A DNA stretch of 64,000 nucleotides from Aphidius gifuensis (GCF_014905175.1 NC_057793.1:10850001-10914000), one strand, 5' to 3'. Shown: positions 1 to 11,574, numbered from the stretch's first letter. Translations and numbers: made by a program. The notes: generated from the sequence alone by a model not told the origin.

Positions 1-10
1 AGGACGCACT

Positions 11-440
11 GGAATTCAGGCCCGTGGCACCTCATAGCTGGGTTGCTAAGTTGAAGAAAAAAAAACTACATATTGATTGTTTGGCTACAATGACAGCTAA
101 GTAAAAAATCTAACTAAGAAAAATAATATAGATATTGATTGTTTGGCTACAATTACAGCTAAGTAAAAAATCTAGCTGAGTGATAAATTTAGCTAAATAA
201 AATAATGTAGATATTAAATGTTTGGCTATAAGCCAAGTAAAAAGCTACAGCTAAGTAAAAAATCGGGCGGAAATTTTAAAGTTGAACTTAGTTTTTTTTC
301 TAAGTCGGAAAAATTTCACGAAAAAAAACTAAGTCCCTTATTTTGAAGCCAAAAGTAAATAAAATATAATAAAATTACGTATAGTAGAAAAAGCCATAAT
401 CCACAATAAGCCACCATGGGGTGCCACGGGCCTGAATTCC
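11..440. mobile_element. MITE-like element with 20-bp perfect terminal inverted repeats
   Basis: The ends GGAATTCAGGCCCGTGGCAC (11-30) and its exact reverse complement (421-440) bound a 430-bp unit with no coding capacity. The interior is built from repeats of a module like GCTAAGTAAAAAATC, often next to a TTGGCTACAATTACAGC block. The same modules recur at 1810-1990 and, more diverged, at 22430-22925. The structure fits a non-autonomous DNA transposon. The superfamily is not recognised and no clear target duplication is seen. Confidence 0.6.
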
Positions 441-566
441 GGAGAATGAGAATATCCGAATTCAGTGCCGTGGCCCTCGCGGTGAGGGACGTGACTTATC
501 GTCCATACTGGTCTCCATGACCGTCTGTTGTCATTTTTATTTTTCGACTAGTTTCGTCGGCAATTG

Positions 567-830
567 CCGAGTTCGTTCCCGCTTCCCCGAAATGCCCGGA
601 TTAATTTTGGGGGGCGGGGCACGTTCATCCGAGTTCGTTCCCAAAAAAAAATCCGAGTTCGTTCCAATCGTTTCCCCTACCGTGTCCCCTCCACTTTGCC
701 AGTTCGCTTTTTTCCGGAGACCGAATTCAACCGAGTCTAGCCGGTGCAGCACGATTCGTAATTCCACCAACCATCGATCAAGCATGCCCGAATCTAACCG
801 AGTCTACCCGGTGTAGCACGACTTTTTAGT
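567..830 (+). repeat. GC-rich GAGTTCGTTCC element, copy 1
   Basis: This GC-rich island in AT-rich DNA carries several copies of CGAGTTCGTTCC, at about 568, 630 and 653. About 190 bp (561-750) match the reverse complement of 25290-25470 at high identity, so this is a dispersed family present in opposite orientations. It ends in repeats of an ACCGAGTCTA-like motif. Open frames here (517-816, 537-785) are by-products of the repeat. Positions 441-560 contain nothing recognised. Confidence 0.6.
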
Positions 831-1600
831 ATTATTAAGATATTATTGATTAATATCAAATATTTATACTTTATTAATTGACTTATTAATTAAAATACCA
901 ATTTAATAATTAGTTTATTAATTAATTAATTAATTTTAATTGAGATTACTATTTAATATAAAGTTTGACTTTTATATATTGACATATATATCGAATTTAT
1001 TTTCTATACGGTTATTTATTTTATAAGCAAAAAAATACTAATTATGACTTATATTTGAAGAAAATAAATAAAAATAATGAATAATTGATAAAAAAAAATA
1101 TTATATTTATAACATACAATATGCATAGATGTATTTTGTATCAAAATATAGTATTTATTTTATTATATTATTATTTATTTTTGTTATTTTATCATTTATT
1201 ATTGAATTTCTTATACTATATTATATATTGACCTTTATATTTACTCTATTTTACTCTACTACATATTTTAAAGAATATAAATGTACATATCAAATAATGA
1301 AAAATATTATATTTATGTATATCATATCAAAATATATAATATTTATAATATTAGATTATTATTTTTTATTTTATTTCATCTATTATTATTTATTTTTAAG
1401 CACTTAAAATAAATTATTTTATATTGACATTTATATTTTACTTTGACTTATATTTGAAAAAATATATTATATTTATATATATACAATATACATTATATGT
1501 ATATAAAACACATTTTTAAACATGCCTGCAATTTGCCGCCAATCCTAAGCCTGGAAAAAATGTGGAGGGAAATGTTAAGGGAGGGGGTATCTAAAACTAA
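831..1600. other. AT-rich stretch without genes
   Basis: Almost pure A/T with ATATAT-type low complexity. An open frame at 1129-1407 encodes a Phe/Ile/Tyr-only polypeptide, as expected from random A/T sequence, and is not called. A second, at 1497-1724, runs into the next repeat and is also rejected. Confidence 0.6.
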
Positions 1601-1614
1601 AATAGGGGAAATCG

Positions 1615-1716
1615 CGATGGGAACGAACTCGGCTGCAATAGTACCGCCCCCGGGAACGAACTCGGATTTTTTTTTGGCCTTAATCCGGCTTGGGAACGAA
1701 CTCGGTACCAGCCGTT
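1615..1716 (-). repeat. GGGAACGAACTCGG repeats, copy 2
   Basis: Three copies of GGGAACGAACTCGG lie at about 1619, 1652 and 1691, in the orientation opposite to the copy at 567. They belong to the same family as 567-830 and 25276-25460. The spacers between them differ from the other copies, so only the motif is shared. Confidence 0.6.
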
Positions 1717-1809
1717 TCGTCTAGTTTTGCCATGTTGAAAACAATGGACTTAGAAAAAAAAATTAAATTTTACAAAAAAAACTAAGTCCCTTAAAAAAAA
1801 AAAAAATTT

Positions 1810-1990
1810 AAATATCTGAATTATTTTACTTAGCTAGATATTTTACTTAGCTGTAATTGTAGCCACACAATCACTACATTATTTTACCAGCAAAATTTTT
1901 TACTTAGCTATAATTGTAGCCAAACAATCAATATCTACATTATTTTACTTAGCTAAATTTTTCACTTAGCTAGATTTTTTTATTCGAATT
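1810..1990 (-). repeat. GCTAAGTAAAAAATC-module repeat (reverse orientation)
   Basis: TTTTACTTAGCTAGA and TTGTAGCCAAACAATCAATA modules are the reverse complement of the interior of the element at 11-440. No matching terminal inverted repeat is visible here, so this is a truncated or shuffled copy. Confidence 0.5.
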
Positions 1991-2701
1991 CCGATACTTC
2001 CCAGTGGAATACCATCGTGTTAGAACCTTCACGTGCTAAAATCAGTGGGCATTTTTAAAATTTGTATGAACAGAGATATTCCAGACTAGTAGTCGAACCT
2101 TATAAAATCTACCTCAAAATATTATTAAAATGTTTAATAAATATACTAATATATTTATGTACAATATTTGTTTTTGATAATTAAAAAAAATATATACTTT
2201 TTTTTTTTAATAATTATATTATCGAGTCAATATAATTTGAAACTCATTATTTTTTTTCCCCCATAGCAAATAGATTATAAATAAAACATTACTTAGTGGA
2301 AATTTTTTAGTTTTTTGATTAAAATAAGCCATTTCAGCCCACTCTCGTCAGGGATCAAATATTACAGTACTTGGCATTTTTTTGGATGCATATTGAGTAT
2401 GTTTTTGAACTGTCCGATCAGTCACAGTATATAGTTCATAAAGTTTCACCGTGTTATTTTAAAACAGGAAAGCTCAATGCCCTATTATTAAGTGTATCAA
2501 TTTTTTTTTTTGTTTTTTAGATTAATATATGGTTTGATTAATGATTACAAGAAAATTTACAAAAAGAATTGTGAAATGATATTTCGAGATAAGAGTGTCT
2601 GGAAAAACAAAAATAAATCAATATATAGCGTGATAAAATTTTTATTAACAATAATACAGCACTACATATAGTTAATTACATATAGTTCATTACATATGAG
2701 A
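1991..2701. other. Intergenic region with F-box/LRR-associated flank repeat
   Basis: Positions 2001-2110 (beginning CCAGTGGAATACCATCG, then CACGTGCTAAAATCAGT) are related to 8665-8790, 10970-11110 and, inverted, 40120-40200. All of these lie around F-box/LRR copies. The block therefore appears to have been duplicated together with the genes. The rest is AT-rich sequence with no gene recognised. Confidence 0.45.
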
Positions 2702-4710
2702 TTAAAGCTTTATCATATAGGATGTAACCAGCCATTTAGATTCAATAATTGATCTACAAACTGCTTTGAGCTCTTCATGACAACCATGTATATGCAAAAC
2801 AATATTATTTTCACGATATTTTGTTGCTTGGTTGGCAGCAATAATAGTATCAATTGTCATACAAGTGTAGCCGACATAAAGATGTTTAAGATCCGGACAA
2901 TTTTCTATGAATTGAATAATACCAACATCAGTAACTTTTGTGCATCGGCCACATTCCAAAGAATTTAATCCTTTTAGTTTTCCAACAAAACTGTCTGTAA
3001 CACATTTAAGTGCTCTGACATTTAACCTTCGTAATGATTTTATTCCAATTATGGCATCGAGACCTGCTTCAGTAATATATCTACAATTACTTATATTCAA
3101 AAACTCGAGATTTGTACATTCTTTGGCAATAGCAATAAGACTACTGTCTTGAAAGTTTTCGACACATGCGATATTTAAATATTCAAGATATTCTAATTTT
3201 GATAACTCATCAAAAATACTTGCAGAAGGAACTCGAATATTACTATTATCAGTATTATCATTATTATCATTATCATAGTTCTCATAATCACAATCATAAT
3301 CATAATTATAATTATCATCGTCATCATCATCATCAAAATAATAATCATAAGCATTTTCATTCGTACTCAGATGTTTCAGTTTTTTACAGTTGGTAACAAT
3401 TGTATATATTGATTCAATATCGATTTTATATAACGGACATTCCAAACGTTCAAGCGTTATTAATTTTGTTATTATTGCCAAACTATCTTCCTTGGTTCCA
3501 CCTTTTAGGTGTAAGTATTTTAGATTCTTGCAGTATTTTACAATTTTAAGTGCCAAATCATTAGTAACTCTCCAATATATAGTGAAATCTTCCATTTTTT
3601 GAAGATTTACCCAGTCTTGTGGTGAAATAAAATAGGGGCCACCGGTAAACCCGTTGAAATATCTAATATTTTTGCATGTATTGAAAATAGTACTTGGTAA
3701 ATTTTTAGTAATTCTTTCCCAATTGATTAAACAATAAAAATGTTCCAAATTTACAAGTCTACTGAAAATATAAGTCTCTCTAAACATGCAATAATCAGTA
3801 ACCACAGAATTGTCAAGATCAAGATAAACGAGTGGTATTTGTTCAGAAATTTGTTGTATAATATTATCTAAAGTACAGCCACTCAATGTCAAGCTGTGAA
3901 GACTTTTATACTTTTTTAAATTCTGAAAAATTAATAAAATCAATTTACATATATATTGAGGTAATATGCAATGGATTTATTTATTTCAGATTAATAATTA
4001 TCAAGAAGTACTTACAAAAAACAGTGGTATCGTGTCGGTCGTGACTTTTGGATGATATAAATGAATTTCATTTATTTCTTCCGGAAGACTATCAAATATT
4101 TCATAATTCAAATTAGGGATCATATGATTTTCCAAAGGAGTTGCTTTTATTTTGATGTATTTCAATTTATCTAACTTCTTGAAAGCTTGAATGTAGTCAT
4201 CAGTATTGACTTTTGATCTCTGGTTCAATACGAATTCAAGTCTCGTTAAATATTTACAATATTCACCAATCACTGGCATGATACTTGAGGTGCAAATTTT
4301 GGAAAGACACAATTCATTTAAATGAATACCACATTGTAATAATAATTTTTCGACATATGATTGTGTTAGCAACTGGTCATTATAAGCACGACCAATTGTA
4401 CGGCCACATTTGTACTTTTTAGTTTTATACCAAGCTAGTTTACAGGCTTCTTCCCATTTTAGACAAACTAAAAAAAAAAAAAATATCACATTTTAAAAAT
4501 GATGAATAAAAACATAAACATTAATTTAAAAAAAAAAATTTAATTTGAAATATTACCTTTTTCCATGGCCATTCTATCAGGTATTGGCAGCAGCATAAAT
4601 ATTTCTGCTAATGAATAATCATCCAGGAATTCGATGACGTCTATTTTTTGGTCAACATCATCGAAAAGTTGTTTCTTGTCAGCATGACTGATCTCTTCTG
4701 CATTTATCAT
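2702..4710 (-). CDS. F-box/LRR protein, paralogue A (3 exons)
   Basis: The hand-spliced exons are 4710-4557, 4467-4016 and 3922-2702, giving 608 residues. All introns have GT/AG ends and phases agree. Residues about 25-70 form an F-box (DYSLAEIFMLLPIPDRMAME joined across intron 1 to VCLKWEEACKLAW). The remainder is a chain of cysteine-containing LRRs of the AMN1/FBXL type, for example LEFLNISNCRYITEAGLDAI. F-box proteins of this class bind Skp1 and present LRR-bound targets to a Cullin-1 ubiquitin ligase; that is family knowledge, and the target is unknown. An acidic Asp/Asn/Tyr loop encoded at about 3230-3365 interrupts the LRR array at the same place as in paralogues B and C. There is no signal peptide. 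The start chosen is the first ATG, giving MINAEEISHADKKQ, which matches paralogue C. Confidence 0.85.
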
Positions 4711-5120
4711 TATCAAGGTCTAGCAATAAAAAAAGATATCTATGTATATTATATTTTTTTTTTAATTTACAAACGAAGAGCCAGTGTAAAACGGGAAAAC
4801 GGTGAATTTAATTCTAAAAAATGCAGTCACCAGGTACGCATATGCCAATGTATATATTCACGTCAAAAACAATGACTAAGAGAGTTAGCAATAGGATGCT
4901 AGGAACTGAATTTACTACGTCTGTGAAACGTACTACGAATACAAGAATGTTTTTGTTTCCAATGATCAAAAATCTTTTTTTTTTTTTTTTTAGCGAAACT
5001 CGAGAAAAAAATTCAAATTTTTATCAATATACATGAAAAATTCACAAAATATATATAATTACCTTTCTTTGTAAGTTTTTTTAAGTTAGAGAGTTAAAAT
5101 GTCAAATTTTCAAAGATTTT

Positions 5121-5154
5121 ACTTTTTGATATCAACACTTGGAGTATAAAAGGT
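5121..5154 (-). promoter_or_regulatory. Conserved upstream block of F-box/LRR paralogue A
   Basis: Read on the minus strand, the block is TTTTATACTCCAAGTG followed by TTGATATCAAAAAGT. Nearly the same block lies upstream of paralogue B (34041-34074), with diverged forms upstream of C (40901-40930) and D (40010-40042) and an orphan at 8518-8550. It lies about 430 bp before the ATG. The TATA-like part and the CTCCAAGTG core suggest a promoter or a conserved first-exon boundary. Function is inferred from conservation only. Confidence 0.4.
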
Positions 5155-5448
5155 AATCCAACCAGTCCCAGCGATGCACCGTGAATGCAGGTAGGTGTTT
5201 GGAACAGCAGTGCAGTGCCGACGACGTAGTCAGGTGTGGATGGGATGGCCGAGTCCAATTACAATTCGATTGGACCATTGTGATTGACCAATCCAGATTG
5301 ATCCCATCAGCCCTAGTTGCTTTTTTCTGGTCCTGAGTAGTAATGTAAATGACCGTCATTTTTTCAGTCAGTCGTTAAATGTTGTCGTCACTAATGCCAT
5401 CTATTTTTCGGTCATTGTTAAATCATCTATATATACTTATAGTTCCGC

Positions 5449-5741
5449 CTTTTTTCCAACTTTCTCCACCTTTTTATGAAAATGACCCATGGTTGGAGAA
5501 AAGTTGGAAAAAAGTTGAAGTAAATTTTTGGTTGAAGACAGGTTGGAAAAAAGTTGGAGTACATTTCAGGTTGGAGAAATGGCGGAAAAAAGTTGGAGAA
5601 AAGTCAGAAAAAGTGTGAAAAAAGTTGGAGAAAATTTTTGGTTGGAGAAATTTGTCATTTTCGCAAAAAAGTGGAGAAATGGCGGAGAAAAGTTGGAAAA
5701 AAGTTGGAGAAAAATCGGAGAAATATTTCTACCAGGGAACG
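5449..5741 (+). mobile_element. GGAGAAAAGTTGG-repeat element, copy 1
   Basis: The unit is dominated by imperfect repeats of TTGGAGAAAAGTTGGAAAAA and ends GGAGAAATATTTCTACCAGGG. The left end (TTTTTCCAACTTTCTCCACC) is inverted relative to the right. The same ends bound the cleaner copy at 19209-19395, and related ends occur at 20486 and 57010. Small open frames inside (5379-5757) are repeat artefacts. Confidence 0.55.
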
Positions 5742-5905
5742 GTTAAACTACTACTGACCGATTACGATGGCGCTGCAAGGTGCAATGTAGACTGACAGAA
5801 AATGGATTCCTGCCCAGATCCGTTACCGGATCTGACGTCTAAATTCTATGTTTTTTCCTTTTACTCCATACCCAACCCGCGCCTAAAGATGTTTACACAT
5901 TAAAA
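5742..5905 (+). repeat. Dispersed repeat containing CGCGCCTAAAGATGTTTA
   Basis: About 160 bp are nearly identical to 19396-19555, starting at AACGGTTA and passing through GATTCCTGCCCAGATCC. A more diverged version lies at 6485-6600. Both close copies follow directly after a GGAGAAAAGTTGG element. This means either the whole unit moved together or the satellite element sits inside an older repeat. Confidence 0.55.
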
Positions 5906-6124
5906 ACAAAAAGTAAATTTTAAAACAATTTTGATTATGTCTGTCCAAATAGGTATATATTTTAAATTTACTTGAGATTTTTTCCAAATATAAAATAAAT
6001 TGATTTTGTATTTTCATTGAACATAGGTATAGTTTTTTCACTTATAAATGACCTAATTCATTGATATTTAAAAATACCTCATGGTAACAGTTACCGACCG
6101 CTGGATAACCTATTATACTATATA

Positions 6125-6469
6125 GGGTGCGTTCCGTGGCTATCCAGTCCGTACGAACTTCAAAATGGCGACGAAAAAAATGAAAATTCTAATAATGTTA
6201 AAAGTTACTATGATACATCACTATAGCCAAAGAGAAGGCCAGAGATTTATAAAAACTTAAAATATTAAGTATTACTATTTTTTTCAGGTTTAAGTTAACA
6301 GAGTTTCTATTTAATTATTTCAAATCTGTCGAATAAATTGGCTAACGTTAAATTTGATCAGATTATTTTCAGATGAAAAAAATCAGGTCTACCACAACAA
6401 AGAATCAAAATATTTCCAAACTCCGCCATTTTGAAGTTCGTACGGACTGGATAGCCACGGAACGCACCC
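6125..6469. mobile_element. MITE with perfect 46-bp terminal inverted repeats
   Basis: Positions 6125-6170 (starting GGGTGCGTTCCGTGGCTATC) are the exact reverse complement of 6424-6469. The 345-bp unit has an AT-rich non-coding interior. Identical arms indicate recent transposition or gene conversion between arms. Flanks are TATA-rich and no unambiguous target duplication can be chosen. Confidence 0.75.
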
Positions 6470-6743
6470 ATACATAATCTACCATTGCGCTTATTATAGT
6501 AATGGAGTCAGGCTAACATCCGTCAAAGGATATGACGCTCTTTTTTTGGTTTTTTCATTTCACTCCAACTGTCACCTGCGCCTAAAGATGTTTACACATC
6601 AAAAAAAAAAAAAATCAGGGGGTTATAATTATAATAATTATAACCACCATAATCAAAACAAAAAACTCGGAAAAACTCATAATGACCTCGACAACAGAGC
6701 TTTTTTTTGTCAGTTTGCAACACTGATCTAGACACCATCCCAG

Positions 6744-6910
6744 CAGTCCAATTCACAGGGCAAATTTTTTACAATTTAGGGCTTTTTTTTGCCGGTGATG
6801 GCGCTTGTCAAATTTTTTTTATATAGATTTCACATACAAAAGCTCTACAAGCGCCGCCAGTAGAGGAAAAAAGTAATGCCCTAAATTGTAATGCCCTGTG
6901 AATTGGACTG
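6744..6910. mobile_element. Nested 167-bp MITE with CAG target duplication
   Basis: The arms begin CAGTCCAATTCACAGGGCA (6744) and end TGCCCTGTGAATTGGACTG (6910). The arms continue as ACAATTTAGGGC and GCCCTAAATTGT further in. CAG flanks both sides (6741-6743 and 6911-6913). The insertion splits the terminal repeat of the surrounding satellite element, which gives an exact empty-site reconstruction. Confidence 0.75.
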
Positions 6911-7231
6911 CAGGTAGGAAGTGACGACGGGGACAAGCCTGGGACAAGCCTGTTTGTCGGGCTCTGAGGCTCGTGTCAAGCTTCGCTACCCAGCTTGTGT
7001 CAAGCCTGGGTGAGCCCTGGAATGTTCACTAAGTTTTTGCCGGTGTCAGGCTTGTATTCCAGGCTTGTTACCCAGGCCTGGCACAAGCCTGTATCTCAGG
7101 CTTGACACAGGCTTGCAAAAAAAAATAAAAAATAATATAAATAAACTATTATTGTTAGTTTATATTTATAACATTATTTATTTTTTTATTTAAGCAATTT
7201 GAATAAACGACATTAATTAAACGAAAACGAA

Positions 7232-7301
7232 TGGGGGTGACGTGGGATCGATCCAGGGTGACGTGGGAGTCTAACGCGCTATCAAGTCAACCGTCGGGGT
7301 A
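7232..7301 (-). repeat. Possible tRNA-derived segment
   Basis: Read on the minus strand, GATAGCGCGTTAGACTCC is followed by TGGATCGATCCC, the latter resembling a Pol III B box. The surrounding sequence does not fold into a convincing tRNA, so it is at most a tRNA-derived SINE remnant inside the larger satellite element. Confidence 0.25.
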
Positions 7302-8517
7302 TAGATGTATGATGATGTGAAACGTTTTTATATGAATAAACTCTACTGAGACTCAATACACAGTCCTCGCATAAGCCTGACACAATAGTCAAACCCTGAT
7401 AACTTCTCTTTAAAATTTATATAACATTTATACAACTAATTACTATTTTTTTTTTTTTCATTAAATATATGCACAAGTCAAGTCTCGTGTCATACTTGGT
7501 GAAACGATGGGCACCAGCTTGACACAAGGCTCGTGGAAGACCAGGTAAAATCAAAAAACACAAGACTGAGTTACCGAGGCTCGTGTAAAACCGGGTAAAA
7601 TAAAAAAATACAGGCTTGATACAAGACTGAGTTACCAAGGCTCGTGTGAAGCCGGGTAAAATAAAAAAATACAGGCTTGACACAAGACTGAGTTACCGAG
7701 GCTCGTGTAAAGCCGGGTAAAATAAAAAAATTCAGGCTTGATACAAGACTGAGTTACCAAGGCCCGTGTGAGGCCGGGTAAAAGCAAAAAATACAAGCTT
7801 GACACAAGACTGAGTTACCAAGGCCCATGTAAGACCGGGTAAAATCAAAAAATACAGGCTTGACACAAGACTGTGTTACCAAGGCTCGTGTGAGGCCGGG
7901 TAAAAGCAAAAAATACAGGCCTTACACAAGCCTGTGCTACTGAGGCTCGTGTGAGACCGGGTAAAAACAAAAAATACAGGCTTGAAACAAGACTGAGTTA
8001 CCAAGGCTCGTGTAAAGCCGGGTAAAATCAACGGGCCCAGGCCTGAGACAAGCCTTGGCTACCAAGGCTTGATACACAGGCCTTGCACAAGCCTGACACG
8101 GTCGTCAGGCCCGAGAATTCCTACCTGGGATATTAATATTTATGTCATGAATGCATGTGTGTATACTGTATGTCAGCTGAGTAAAGTTTTGAAATTTAAA
8201 ATAAAACTATTCAATATTTCTTTTTTCATAAACCAAATTTTTGAGATTTTTAAAAACCAAAACGAAAAAATAATTGATAACAAAACTTTTCTTTCATACT
8301 TCAAATGCTTTTTTTTGCAAAAACTAAATTCCTATTTTCAAGAAGCTTTTTTTTAGGAAATAGGAATTTTTTATGCAGTGTATAGTACATAAAAGACACT
8401 TAATCAAAAATTTTATCATTCTAGATGACGAATTTGGAAAATATTTATAAATACCTTTTTTTTTTTAATTTTTTGACGTTAGAGTTAAAAATTTTAAATG
8501 TTTAAAAATTTCACTCA

Positions 8518-8800
8518 TCGATATTATCACTTGGAGTATAAAAAGTAATACAACGAGTCACAGTGATGTACGTACGTAATATACTTTGAAAAGATATAAA
8601 AGAATATAGTAATTAAAAATACCCCGTTGTGGTAGCATATGGAAAAAGTTTCATTATTTTGTAGGCAGTGAAATACCATTATGTTAAAATCTCCACGTGC
8701 TAAAATCAGTATACATTTTTGTAACCGGTATAAACAGGAATATTCAAGTCATAACTCATAAAATCTACCTGATTACCTGAAAATATTATTATGATTATTT
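8518..8800 (-). repeat. Orphan F-box/LRR upstream region
   Basis: This stretch contains the CACTTGGAGTATAAAAAGTA block (8525) and downstream CCCGTTGTGGTAGCATATGG, followed by the CACGTGCTAAAATCAGT motif. All are shared with sequences flanking the intact F-box/LRR genes. Its orientation would serve a minus-strand gene to the left, where the satellite element now lies. It looks like what remains of a lost paralogue. Confidence 0.4.
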
Positions 8801-9345
8801 GTCATCGATAATTTAAAATTATCCTTTTTTTTAAAAAAATCATGATATCGAGCTAATATAATTAAAAACTTCTTTTCCAACTACAGGAAGCAAGCAAACA
8901 GGGTTGTTGAAATGGGGCGGATTTTTCTGACTGCAACTCATCAAATCCAAATGATCCAAGCAGATTCGAGGCCCTTCCCCTCTACACACAGCTTTACTGT
9001 TTACTCTAGTCGATGGCGTTGCACTGCAGCTTTGATCATTCATACTGCGAACGTGTACTGGCTATGTTATTTTAGACTTCTAGTAAAAATATCGTTCCGA
9101 GTCAAATTGTTTATAATTATTAAGAAAATTTTTATAACAATTGCATGTCAATAAAATAAACTTTCAAAAAAATTACGAAAAAAGGTATTTATATTAAACT
9201 AGCATGTTTTTTACAATGAATTGATTTATGAATTCATTATTTTCTTTTTATTTTTGATGCTTAAAAAACAAAAATAGTGATAAAGATTTGAACTTTTTTC
9301 TTAGTCAATTTTATGTTATTTTTTCAATACATTTTTTTTTTATTT
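8801..9345. other. Intergenic, no gene recognised
   Basis: Short overlapping frames at 8840-9154 lie in sequence related to the upstream regions of the F-box/LRR paralogues (compare ACAGGAAGCAAGCAAACAGG with 40665). No independent coding signal is seen. Confidence 0.4.
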
Positions 9346-9575
9346 CCAGAATTTATAATAAAAACTGCAGTAAAAAATTAAGAAACAACAACAACTTTTT
9401 GATGATGTTAATCAAAGAATAGATGTTATCAACTCTCTGGATCATCATCCATCAGCAGAAATATTCATGCTGCTGCCAATACCTGATAGAATGGCCATTA
9501 AAGAAGGTAGTAATTTGGATAAAACTAGCTTGGTATAACATCAAAAATTTATAAGGCAGAGATAAATAAGTAATG
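9346..9575 (+). pseudogene. F-box/LRR exon 1 fragment
   Basis: After a TTCCAG acceptor-like site the sequence matches exon 1 of paralogue D and of the pseudogene at 11638, but the ATG has become ATA. The F-box half (AEIFMLLPIPDRMAI) is readable. Just after the exon-1 donor the sequence jumps to a piece of exon 2 (GCTTGGTATAACATC) and then meets the next pseudogene in opposite orientation at about 9560-9580. No functional product is expected. Confidence 0.7.
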
Positions 9576-9589
9576 TTTTTTCTGATATT

Positions 9590-10400
9590 TCTTGGGAAAT
9601 TTTGTTTAAAGTGCAGCCACGCAATGTCAAACTGTGAAGATTTTTAAATTTTTTTGAATCCTGAAAAATTATGTGAATCAGTTTATTATATGTATAGTTT
9701 AAATTAATTCGAATATGCTTGTTTAATTTATGTTATTTAATACTTGAAAAAAGTAACATACAAAAAACACTGGTTTCTGGAATAGAGTGGTCTTCATGGA
9801 TTAAATGAATTTCATTTATTTCTTCTGGAAGATAATTGATTGTTTCCCAAGGAAACTTTCTTCTGAGACACCAATCCATATGAATTAATTGTATGTTAAT
9901 AAATTTTAACTTTTTCAATTTTGTAAACGTTTCAATGTAGTCATTGGCATTGGTTTTCAATTCACCGTTATGAACAGATTCAAGTCTCGTCAAGTATTTG
10001 CAATGCTCACCAATCATTGGCATGGTACTTGAGGTGCAAATTTTTAAAAAAGACAATTCAGTTAAATAAATACCACATTGTAATAATAATTTTTCGACAT
10101 ATGATTGTGTCAGCAACTGATCATTATAAGCGTGACCGATTGAATGATTACATTTGTATTTTTTAATGTCATACCAATCTAGTTTACAGGCTTCTTTCCT
10201 TTTTTGACAAACTAAAAAAAAAATACCACATTATAAAAATTATAAAATTGAAAACATCAAAATTAATTTCAAAAAATTATTACCTCGTTCCATGGCCAAT
10301 TTATCAGGTATTGGCAGCAGCATGAATATTTTTGCTGATAAATGATTATTTAGGAAGTTGATGACTTGTATTGGATCTATTTTAACAGGTAAGATAAATG
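9590..10400 (-). pseudogene. F-box/LRR pseudogene, exon 3 mostly missing
   Basis: The minus-strand order is exon 1 remnant (about 10390-10288, no ATG), exon 2 (about 10215-9768, open over 127 residues from LTQSYVEKLLLQC), and only the first 60-100 bases of exon 3 (about 9663-9596). Exon 2 is almost identical to that of the plus-strand pseudogene at 11638-13397, so the two are a recent inverted duplicate pair. Loss of exon 3 removes nearly all LRRs. Confidence 0.75.
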
Positions 10401-11574
10401 TCTATGAAGATTAGAAAACCATTGAATTAAATTTTTTATAAAAAATTATTTCATTTAGCATTTTATATAATTTTTGAAATTTATAAAATTATCTAAAAAT
10501 ATAAAAAGAAGACTTTTGAAAAAAAATGATTTATTGGACGAAAAAAAAAACTATAATCATATTGTTATGGTAAAATAATTATTATTAAAAAAACAAGAAT
10601 TATTGATCCGAGAATATCGGGGCTTGAATGATTGTAAACACTTTCTGAAAAGATAGATGAATATAGTAATTGTTGGTTAACTTATTTTTTTTCTCTATTT
10701 GAAAAATAAGTTGTTGGTTTTATCATTTGTTTCGAATAATTAAAGAAAAAATTTAGATACGAACAGAAATATTTCTCAAACGAAAAAAAAAATATAATCA
10801 TGTTATCTTGGTAAAATTGTTAAATAAAAAGAAAAAAAAAAAAAAGATTATTAAGCTGAGTAAATCGGAGCTTAAACGATTCGGATTGTGAACACTTTCT
10901 TAGAAGATAAGAGAATATAGTAATTGAAAATACCCCGTCGTGGTGGCATATGGAAAAAGTTTTAAAAATTTTGTGAGCAGTGAAATACCGTTGTTATAAT
11001 CTTCACGTGCTAAAATCAGTGTGCATTTTTAAAATTTGTATGAACAGGAATATTCCAGTCGAAACTCATTAAATCTACCTAAAAATATTATTAAAATGTT
11101 ATATAAATATATATTACAGCTTTTCATCAAGTTAATTGTATTATTATATTTGATGAAAAAGAAAAATGATTAGCAATCATACGTAGCAATTAAATTTTAC
11201 ACACTAACTTTTTCTATTTATTTGTTTTTTTATTTATATAAATAATTACATTCTATACAGTAATAAATATGGTGACGTTTTTGATAAACATATAGTAACC
11301 AAACTAACTTTTTTTTATTTAAATATTAATTCATTTATATATATTATATTTGTATTCATAAATATATAATACTTTCTTATTAAATGTGAATATATAGAAC
11401 TTACTAAAAATCTGTAATATGACTTTTGATCTAGAAACGACATAACTCAAATAAATGAAATGAATTGCCGAAAATGAACGAACGTATAGCAACCACACAA
11501 CAACACATAGCAACGTGTTATTTATAAGAGAGAAAATAATAGAATATTAGTTATAAACAAATGCTAAAAATTTT
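10401..11574. other. Intergenic, repeated flank at 10880-11110
   Basis: Positions 10880-11110 repeat the sequence seen at 8590-8800 (CCCGTCGTGGTGGCATATGG, then CACGTGCTAAAATCAGT). The rest is AT-rich. An open frame at 11331-11513 has no recognisable features. Confidence 0.4.

Larger units (their letters stand above)
6737..8131. mobile_element. DNA element carrying a 61-bp satellite, TIR ATCCCAGGTAGGAA
   Basis: The left end ATCCCAG (6737-6743) continues as GTAGGAA (6914-6920) after a nested MITE. The right end TTCCTACCTGGGAT is at 8118-8131. Removing the nested MITE restores an exact 14-bp inverted repeat. Inside, about 7500-8040 is a tandem array with an exact 61-bp spacing: ACAAGACTGAGTTACC-type units start at 7560, 7621, 7682, 7743, 7804, 7865, 7926 and 7987. 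Looser versions lie at 6920-7110. No transposase is present. The open frame at 7417-7683 is a satellite artefact. Confidence 0.7.

Noticed and set aside
1129..1407. Open frame of 92 residues rich in Phe, Ile, Tyr
   Set aside because: Composition is that of random A/T sequence; no domain, splice or start context.
7417..7683. Open frame with repeated FYFTRFYTSLG-type peptide
   Set aside because: It is a translation of the 61-bp satellite repeat.
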